A stretch of DNA of 64,000 nucleotides, from NCBI GenBank assembly GCA_016793095.1, contig JAEUJQ010000035.1, positions 62,001-126,000 of the forward strand, given 5' to 3'. This document shows, piece by piece, positions 57,700 to 64,000 of this stretch. Below the pieces are notes generated by a model. It did no database searches. It was not told where the DNA came from and saw nothing but the letters and a program-made list of their open reading frames with translations. Origin of the DNA: Myxococcaceae bacterium. GTDB taxonomy: Bacteria > Myxococcota > Myxococcia > Myxococcales > Myxococcaceae. Numbering within the stretch: position 1 is the first letter of the stretch; every line of letters starts with the position of its first letter. A program made the translations under genes and the position numbers.

Positions 57700-60600
57700 T
57701 CAGCACCCGCCTTCACGTCGGCGACGCCTGCTCCCGACAATCAGCGCGAGCGACACCAGCCCCAGGCCGCTCTCGGCGCCGCTGCAGCCGCAGCCCTTCG
57801 GTGGCTGCATCGCGCCGCCCCCTCCTCCGGCACCACCCATCATCGCGCCACCGCCAGCCGTCGAAGAGCCGCCGCCAGCCGTGCCACCCGCTGTCGCACT
57901 TCCACCGCCCGCGGCCCCACCGCCCTGCCCGACGCAGAGGTCGTCCACCGTGCCATCACAGTCATCGTCGAGGCCGTTGCAGAGCTCGAGCGACGGCTTC
58001 ACCTCGCCCGTGCAGCGCGTGTAGCTGCCGTTGGCGCAGGTGCGCATGCCGCCGACGCAGACGCCGACGCCGCGCGTCTCGGACGGACCGGTGTAGCAGG
58101 GGCGTGGCTCGTCGACGCGGCACTTGCAGGCGTCGTCCACGGTGCCGTTGCAGTCGTCGTCGAGGCCGTTGCAGGTCTCGGCGGTCGGGGTCATCGGCGT
58201 GCAGGTGCGCATCGTCCCCGCGACGCAGCGGCCCACGCTCTTCATCGCGCACGCGCCGACGCCGCACCGGTCGTAGCCGAGGAGCGCCTGGGTCTCGCGC
58301 GCGACCTCCTGCAGCCCGTCGCAGTCGTCGTCGGAGTTGTTGCAGACCTCGGGCGTGGGGATCTTCCCGCCGAAGGCGATGAACCAGCCCCCGTCAGCCC
58401 GGTTGCACTGCAGCACGCCCTCGGCGCACGGCCGCGTCGGCACGGTGCCGGGGCCCGCGTAGAACGACCGCGACGGGCGTGGGCCACCGTCCGGGAAGCG
58501 ACAGTCGAAGTCCTCGTCGTAGAGGCCGTCACAGTCGTTGTCCTTCGTGTCGTCCACCTCAGGCGAGCCGACCCCCGCGTCGCAGGTCTGAGGTACGCCG
58601 TTGAAGCAGTTGTTGACGAGGCGGTAGCAGTTGCCGAGCCCGCAGGCCGTCTGCCCCAGCCCGTCGTCGGCGACGCCATCGCAGTCGTCGTCCTGGCCGT
58701 TGCAGACCTCGGTGCGGGGCTGGTTGAGCGGCAGACAGGTGAGGCGACCCGACTGGCAGCGGCGCTCGCCGGCCTGGCAGATGCCGTACTCCCCCACCAC
58801 GGCGCAGCTCGCGCCGCCGCCCGGGTTGTCCTCGTCGATCAGCCCGTCGCAGTCGTTGTCGAGGCCGTCGCAGGCCTCGGCGAAGGGTCCGATCTGATCG
58901 CGGCAGGCGCCCCAGAAGCCGCTCCGGCAGATCTGCGTGCCTTGTCGGCACTCGCCGGCGCGCAGCGTGTTGGTGTCGGCCGTGTAGCAGGCGCGGCGTT
59001 CTCCATCGGGACACTGCGGCTCGTTCGTCTCGCAGTCGGCGCCGAGCTGCGGCCCTGGGTCGTACGGCGCAGGGCAGGTCTGGTCCACGCCGAGCGCCAC
59101 CTGCAGGCTGCCCACCGTCGGGTACGTGTGCCGTACGCCATCACCGTCGGTGAAGAGGAAGTAGTACGGGTGGCAGCCATTGGGCAGCACATCGGGGTCA
59201 GGGAAGCGCGTCTCGAAGGTGCCGTTCGAGTCCCTGCCCCAGGCTCGCTCCATGTCGAAGCAGTGACCGGCCACCACCACGGCCGCGCGCTGCGGCGCCT
59301 TGCCAGAGCGATCGAAGTAGTTCGCCGCGAACCAGAGCTGCGCGGTCGTGCCCGGGTTGGGCGGGGGGTGCATCGCGCTCGCGGCGGGGATGCGGGGGAT
59401 CGTCACCGGTCCTCGCCCGAAGGCCACTGCCCAGTACGGCATCGAGCACTGGCCCCCTTCGGCGCGGAACAGCCCGGCGGAGAACTCCGTTCCGCCGTCG
59501 GCGTAGATCTGGGCGCGGTTCTGACCCGACTGCATGAGGTTGCACCACAGGTCGAAGGCGGAGGGCACGTTGCGCGCGATGGTGGTGGCGGAGAGGGTGT
59601 TGAAGCCGAAGAAGCCGTAGCGGGCCTGCGCGGTCTGGCCGACGCCCGCGTCGCACGTCTGGCCGCACATCGCGCCGGTGCAGGCGCCGGGAGAGATGCA
59701 GCCGGGCCCGGTGCCAGCGTCGCCGATCTCGCAGCAGCTCTCGTTCTGGTAGCAGCCGATCTCGGCCATGTGCCGCGCCGAGAAGCGGGCGCCGAGGTTC
59801 GCCTCTCGCGAGTACACCAGGGGCGCGCGATCAGGGTTCGCGCCGACCTCGCCAGTGTGATCGCCGCACATGTTGTTGTTCGGGGTGCGGCCGGAGACGC
59901 GGGCCTGGTTGACGAGGACGTGGAGCATGCGCTCCTGATCGGCCGGGTACCCGCTCGCTGGCTCGCCGAGCGCCTGGCTCAGCTGGGCGACGGGCTCGAG
60001 GCCCGAGTCGGTCGCCGAGCTGCAACCCGCCAGCGCGAGGCCCAGCGCGAAGAGGCTCGTCAGGAGCGCCGACTTCGAGGCGGGCTCGCGACGCCTTTCC
60101 CGCCTCCGGCGTACCGCGAGGAGCGCGAGCAACGGGAGCGCCAGCAGCGCGTCTCCCGCCCCGGAGCAACCACAGCCCTTCGGCATCTCGGTCGAGCCGC
60201 CGCCTGCGCCACCGGCCATGCCGCCGCCCGTGCCAGAGCTGCCCTCCTGCACGGTGACGCTCGCGGAGCTGACGAAGAGGCCACAGGTCGCGGTGACGGT
60301 GACGGAGCCCGGCTGGGCGGGGGCGGTGAGGACGCCGGCTGCGTCGATGGTGCCGGCCGACGCGCTCCAGGTGCAGGCCGGCGCCTGGACATCGGCGCCC
60401 GCGAAGTCCTTGCCCTGCGCGGCGAACGCCTGCGTCCCTCCCGTCGAGACGACCGCCATCGCCGGGCTGAGCTCGACCTTCGCGACGCCGGGCTGCACCG
60501 TCACCGTCACGAAGCCCGTCACGGTGAGCTCACGATCGTCCTTCACGTCCACGCGCAGCGTGTAGGTGCCGGGACCGGCGAAGGTGATGGTGGTCTGCTT

Positions 60601-63600
60601 CGCGGCGTTCGTGTTGTTCGGCGAGAACGTCACCAGGGCCGGCGGGTTCGACGCGCCCCAGTGGTAGGTGAGGCCGCTCTCGGCCATGTCGTCGGTCGCG
60701 CTGACGGCGCCGGTGGCGACACCGCCCATGACGGGGCTGGGCGTCACGGTGGGGCCCATGGTGATGCGCGGCACCGGGCCGATCTCGGTGCGGACCATCG
60801 CCGTCGCCACGCGCCCGCCGACGCTGGCGGTGACGGTACACATCCCGGTGGAGGTCGCGGTGAAGCGGCCGGTGGGCGTGATGCTGCCGCAGCCGCTCAC
60901 CATCCACTCGATGTCCTCGGCGGTGTCGAGCGGCTGGCCGAACTGATCGGTCGCCGACGCGTTCAACTGCCGCGAGTCGCCCACGTTGATGGGGCCGGTG
61001 GGCACACCGAAGATGCTGACCGAGGTGGCCGTCGGGACCACGACGACGGAGAGATTGGCCGAGACCGACAGGCCGCCGAGATCGGTCGCGGTCACGCGGA
61101 AGGAATAGGCGCCCGCGCGCTGGAAGGTGACCGTGACGTTCTTCGCGCCGTTGTTCATGTTGTTGTTGAAGGTCACGGCCTGAGGCCCGAACGAGCGGGT
61201 CCACGCGTAGGTGAGATCGGCCTCGCTCCCGGGTGCGGGATCGTCGGCGAGCACGAAGAGATCGGCGGTGGTGCCGACGATGGGGATGGGCGTCGCTGAG
61301 GGCGGCACGACGATGAAGGGCCGCGCGTTGGCGCCCTGCACGCTGAAGTCCTGGCCGGTCGCGTCTCCGCCGTCGAGGGCGACGCTGCGGGCGGCGGGCG
61401 AGAAGGTGAAGCCCGGCTTGAAGGGCGCGACGGTCCACGTGCCCTCGGGGACGTTGGCCAGCGCGTACTTGCCAAGGCCGTCAGTCGTGCCGGACGAGAC
61501 GATGCCGCCGTCAGCCGAGGTCGCGCGCACCTCGGTCGAGAGGAGCGGCGCGCCCGCCTCGTCGATCGTCCCGCGCACGAGCCACAGGGGCTCGGTCGAG
61601 GCGGTGGCGTTGAAGATGAGGTTGGTGACGGGCATCGAGCCCACCGTCACCGGGTTCATGAACATCGGCACGATGCGCTGGTTGGGGGCGGTGGCGACGA
61701 AGTTGTACGAGCCGGCCGGCACGCGGGGGAAGCTGAACGCCCAACTCGCCCCCATCTGCGTCGTCTGCACCGAGCGAACCCCGTCGCTCACCGTGTGCGG
61801 GCCCGCGGTGCCCGTCACCACGCCCGAGACCGGCACGACCTCTTCGATGAAGTTGCAGCCCGACACCGCGCCGCCGTTCACGGTGATGGGGTTGGTGCAG
61901 TTGACGAGGGCGAAGGTCTGCCCCGGCATGCCGCGCGCCGTCAGCGTGTACTGGCCGTTGGGGACGTTGGTGAGCTGGTAGTTGCCCTGCGCATTCGACA
62001 CGGTGGTGTACGCGCCTGCCGAGATCGTCACGCCGGCGAGCGCCTGGCCCACCGAGGTGACGTTGCCGAAGATGCCGAAGCCCGCCCGAATGGCGTTGAA
62101 GTTGATGTTGGTGGCGCCCGTGGCCGGCACCGTCACCGGGTTGGTGAACGCGGGCGACAGGGTCCACCCGGGCCTGGACGCCGTCACGGTGGTGGACGTC
62201 GGCGTCACGCCGACCAGCACGTAGTCGCCGTTGGAGTCCGAGAGGGTGGTGCGCATGCCCGAGGTGACGCGCACCGCGTCGACGCCCAGCATGGTGTTGA
62301 CGTCGGTGATGCGGCCCGAGATGCGCGTCGTCGTGGGGTTGCCGACGCGCACGATGACGTTGGCCGAGGCGACGCCGCCCTTCATGTCGCTGACGGTCAC
62401 CCGCATCACGGCGTCACGCGCGGTGGTGAAGCGGTTCGTCACCATCGCGGTGTTGGTGGAGACGAAGGACTCGCCGCTCGGCGCCTGCAACGACTCCCAC
62501 CAGTACGCCAGTTGGTCGCCGTCAGGGTCCATCGTCATCGCGGTGAAGGTCACCGTCTGGTTCACCGCGGCCTGCGTCAGCGACGCCGTGAGCGTCACCG
62601 TCGGCGGCCGGTTCGAGGTGAAGGCGCCACGATTGACCGTGACGTTGAGCGAAGCGGGCATCGTGTTGCCGACGCCGGTCGGGGTGATGTGAATCCCCGC
62701 GGGAGGGTCGGAGAACGTGCGGCCCACCTGGAGCGGCGCGTCACCAGCGGTCGCGGTGCCCGGGTTCATGTCGAGCAGGTTCGACTCGTCGGACTGCGGG
62801 TAGCCCCAGAAGATGACGGCGCTTCGGGTCAGCGCGCCACCTTCACTGGGCCGGTACTCCACCCAGTAGTCACGCGCCCCGCTGATGGGCACCTTGAGGC
62901 CGTGGATGCCGCCGAGGCTCGGCTGATCGAGGTCGTACACCTGGAAGGTGCCTGACTGCGCCGGCTGCGCGACGACCTGGATCTGCGAAGCCGAGAACCA
63001 GTCGAGGTCCCACTTGTACCAGGCGTTGAAGTGCCCCTTGAGCCCGGTCGCGTTGTCGATGTCGCCCGAGCCCATGGTGTCGAAGGGGTTGCCGTATTCC
63101 TGGCTCGAGCCCGCGCCGATGATGGTCTCGTTGGGGGCCTGCCAGAAGTTCGCGTGGCGCAGCCCGAAGTTGTGCCCGAGCTCGTGCGCGAGCACGCCGA
63201 GGCCATAGCTGCCGTTGATCCACGTCCCGCGCGCGCCCACGTACCCGAGGCCTGCCCAGCTCCAGGCCGAGATCCGCCGGAAGGCGACCACCTCGAGGTC
63301 GAAGTTCGACTGGGGGAAGCCGGCGGTGGCCGCCGCCGAGCGGGCGTCGGAGAGCAGCTGCGACGTGGCGTTCATCGAGCCATACGACGCCTTGGTGCGG
63401 GGCATGCGAAGCACGGTGGGCGTGACGGTGCCGGTGATGCTGGTGAGGTTGAAGCTCGCTGCGCGGTAGTAGCGATCGAGCTCGGTGATGACCGCCTGCG
63501 CGCTGGCGACCGTGAGGGGCTCGCCCGGGTCATCGCTGAAGTCCACGCGGATGTAGAGGACCCGCTTGTTCCCGACCGTCCACGGGGAGGCCTCGGGCTC

Positions 63601-64000
63601 ATCGGGAACGTTCGAGTACGGCACGGCGCCTTCATCGAGGGCGAGCGTCTCGTCGAGGGCGCTGCCGGTCAGCCGCATCGCGGCGCGGGTCTTCAGCCGA
63701 CGGAGCTCGCCCGACGGGTACACGTCGTACCGGCGGCTCCCGACCCAGGCCTGCACCCGCAGCGGCCTGCCGAACTCGCAGAGCACCTCGTACCGGCCCA
63801 GCACGTCGACGGGCAGCTCCAGGTGCTCGGCGACCGACGGCGGCAGGCCCACCCGTGACTCGAAGTGCCGGAGCGCCTGTCGGGGCTCCGTGCGCATCAG
63901 CTCCTTGAGCAGCGGCCGGCGGGCCTTCGCGAGGAGCACGCCCTCGCGCTCGAGGCGGGCGCGCTCGAAGTCGGAGTCAGCGGCCCGGTACTCCCTGGCC
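57700..64000 (-). CDS. two-part surface protein: M11-like metalloprotease with MYXO-CTERM fused to CAP-like/MopE-like protein with second MYXO-CTERM (5' end outside window)
   Basis: The frame is open from the right edge to TGA at 57700, about 2100 codons (residue numbers below count from GTG 63939). Part 1: a propeptide, then a zinc metalloprotease with HELGHNFGLRH at about 252 and EYGNPFDTMG, resembling gametolysin (M11) peptidases, then PKD/Ig-like, carboxypeptidase-regulatory-like and Big2-type beta domains to a Gly/Ser linker. A full MYXO-CTERM tail follows (KGCGCSGAGD near 1253, LLALPLLALLAV, RRRRERRR). Part 2: a lipoprotein signal (ALLTSLFALGLALAGC, Cys about 1306), a CAP/SCP-like domain (MLHVLVNQARVSG, ARFSARHMAEIGC), MopE-type Cys repeats (ACDGLDNDCDGLIDED, EVCNGQDDDCDGVADDG) and a second MYXO tail (KGCGCSGAES near 2046). 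No ATG/GTG/TTG start lies between the parts. Confidence 0.82.
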   Translation of the reverse strand, partial: AREYRAADSDFERARLEREGVLLAKARRPLLKELMRTEPRQALRHFESRVGLPPSVAEHLELPVDVLGRYEVLCEFGRPLRVQAWVGSRRYDVYPSGELRRLKTRAAMRLTGSALDETLALDEGAVPYSNVPDEPEASPWTVGNKRVLYIRVDFSDDPGEPLTVASAQAVITELDRYYRAASFNLTSITGTVTPTVLRMPRTKASYGSMNATSQLLSDARSAAATAGFPQSNFDLEVVAFRRISAWSWAGLGYVGARGTWINGSYGLGVLAHELGHNFGLRHANFWQAPNETIIGAGSSQEYGNPFDTMGSGDIDNATGLKGHFNAWYKWDLDWFSASQIQVVAQPAQSGTFQVYDLDQPSLGGIHGLKVPISGARDYWVEYRPSEGGALTRSAVIFWGYPQSDESNLLDMNPGTATAGDAPLQVGRTFSDPPAGIHITPTGVGNTMPASLNVTVNRGAFTSNRPPTVTLTASLTQAAVNQTVTFTAMTMDPDGDQLAYWWESLQAPSGESFVSTNTAMVTNRFTTARDAVMRVTVSDMKGGVASANVIVRVGNPTTTRISGRITDVNTMLGVDAVRVTSGMRTTLSDSNGDYVLVGVTPTSTTVTASRPGWTLSPAFTNPVTVPATGATNINFNAIRAGFGIFGNVTSVGQALAGVTISAGAYTTVSNAQGNYQLTNVPNGQYTLTARGMPGQTFALVNCTNPITVNGGAVSGCNFIEEVVPVSGVVTGTAGPHTVSDGVRSVQTTQMGASWAFSFPRVPAGSYNFVATAPNQRIVPMFMNPVTVGSMPVTNLIFNATASTEPLWLVRGTIDEAGAPLLSTEVRATSADGGIVSSGTTDGLGKYALANVPEGTWTVAPFKPGFTFSPAARSVALDGGDATGQDFSVQGANARPFIVVPPSATPIPIVGTTADLFVLADDPAPGSEADLTYAWTRSFGPQAVTFNNNMNNGAKNVTVTFQRAGAYSFRVTATDLGGLSVSANLSVVVVPTATSVSIFGVPTGPINVGDSRQLNASATDQFGQPLDTAEDIEWMVSGCGSITPTGRFTATSTGMCTVTASVGGRVATAMVRTEIGPVPRITMGPTVTPSPVMGGVATGAVSATDDMAESGLTYHWGASNPPALVTFSPNNTNAAKQTTITFAGPGTYTLRVDVKDDRELTVTGFVTVTVQPGVAKVELSPAMAVVSTGGTQAFAAQGKDFAGADVQAPACTWSASAGTIDAAGVLTAPAQPGSVTVTATCGLFVSSASVTVQEGSSGTGGGMAGGAGGGSTEMPKGCGCSGAGDALLALPLLALLAVRRRRERRREPASKSALLTSLFALGLALAGCSSATDSGLEPVAQLSQALGEPASGYPADQERMLHVLVNQARVSGRTPNNNMCGDHTGEVGANPDRAPLVYSREANLGARFSARHMAEIGCYQNESCCEIGDAGTGPGCISPGACTGAMCGQTCDAGVGQTAQARYGFFGFNTLSATTIARNVPSAFDLWCNLMQSGQNRAQIYADGGTEFSAGLFRAEGGQCSMPYWAVAFGRGPVTIPRIPAASAMHPPPNPGTTAQLWFAANYFDRSGKAPQRAAVVVAGHCFDMERAWGRDSNGTFETRFPDPDVLPNGCHPYYFLFTDGDGVRHTYPTVGSLQVALGVDQTCPAPYDPGPQLGADCETNEPQCPDGERRACYTADTNTLRAGECRQGTQICRSGFWGACRDQIGPFAEACDGLDNDCDGLIDEDNPGGGASCAVVGEYGICQAGERRCQSGRLTCLPLNQPRTEVCNGQDDDCDGVADDGLGQTACGLGNCYRLVNNCFNGVPQTCDAGVGSPEVDDTKDNDCDGLYDEDFDCRFPDGGPRPSRSFYAGPGTVPTRPCAEGVLQCNRADGGWFIAFGGKIPTPEVCNNSDDDCDGLQEVARETQALLGYDRCGVGACAMKSVGRCVAGTMRTCTPMTPTAETCNGLDDDCNGTVDDACKCRVDEPRPCYTGPSETRGVGVCVGGMRTCANGSYTRCTGEVKPSLELCNGLDDDCDGTVDDLCVGQGGGAAGGGSATAGGTAGGGSSTAGGGAMMGGAGGGGGAMQPPKGCGCSGAESGLGLVSLALIVGSRRRRREGGC
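60022..60180 (-). other. internal junction: MYXO-CTERM tail running into a lipoprotein signal peptide
   Basis: On the minus strand codons run KGCGC (60180 down) - hydrophobic helix - Arg cluster - EPASKSALLTSLFALGLALAGC, ending at the Cys codon 60022-60024. Normally the first ends a protein and the second begins one. No stop lies between them, and no ATG, GTG or TTG within the 16 codons before the hydrophobic core of the signal peptide. This is the point to inspect for a lost stop/start or an assembly error. Confidence 0.8.

Noticed and set aside
57643-61299. 1218-aa plus-strand ORF opposite the large surface protein
   Set aside because: Antisense shadow in GC-rich DNA; no signal peptide or repeats of its own.

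Overview
The window is GC-rich DNA with dense, often overlapping (ATGA/GTGA) genes. It carries myxobacterial hallmarks: MYXO-CTERM surface-sorting tails (GCGC motif, membrane helix, Arg cluster), two eukaryote-like Ser/Thr kinases, lipoproteins with Asp-Ala-Gly or Gly-Gly-Gly-Ser linkers, and MopE-type, DUF4215-type and thrombospondin-3 repeats. I infer a member of the Myxococcota, probably Cystobacterineae; the genus cannot be told from this window alone.

Layout: (1) 1-10 kb holds a barstar-like inhibitor behind a truncated gene, then an arginine biosynthesis block (argF, a hypothetical gene, argH, an argJ-argB fusion, and argC). It is interrupted by an oppositely oriented pfkA and followed by a secreted esterase. 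(2) 10-17 kb has a 1385-residue PilZ-like/kinase/ATPase/TPR protein, a quinone oxidoreductase, an ECF sigma / anti-sigma / Spy-like operon, and a divergent CBM21-like protein, with a perfect 8-4-8 dyad between the last two. (3) 17-22 kb is a co-oriented set: FG-GAP lipoprotein, eutB, eutC, eutL and a small GYF_2-like gene. The EutL shell protein has no other microcompartment gene beside it. (4) 22-28 kb has hypotheticals, a thioredoxin-like exported protein and a TetR regulator. (5) 28-37.5 kb has a kinase / exported protein / PQQ-like lipoprotein operon and a 1510-aa lipoprotein built around an amidohydrolase. (6) 37.6-41.6 kb has an OYE-family oxidoreductase, a DUF3298-like protein, then about 800 bp of two tandem arrays of hairpin-forming repeats between convergent genes. 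(7) 41.7-47.4 kb is a run of envelope genes: IgGFc-binding-like lipoprotein, exported protein, transglycosylase-like MYXO-CTERM protein, OmpA. (8) 47.7-55.5 kb has CBS, rpe, a metallo-beta-lactamase-fold lipoprotein, GAF/HD-GYP, feoAB and truB. (9) 55.6-64 kb has a coiled-coil exported protein behind a consensus sigma-54 motif, a GH25 lysozyme gene broken by two frameshifts, and a very large surface protein running off the right edge.

The most unusual object is that last ORF. A complete MYXO-CTERM tail sits in its middle, followed in frame by a lipoprotein signal peptide, a CAP-like/MopE-like protein and a second MYXO-CTERM tail. Two surface proteins therefore appear joined into one reading frame. 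Next in interest are the two hairpin-repeat arrays and the ArgJ-ArgB fusion, whose processing residue and kinase glycine motifs are altered.

All identifications are from reading the sequence and knowledge of families; no database search was run. Many long antisense ORFs exist because of GC-skewed codon use and were left out.
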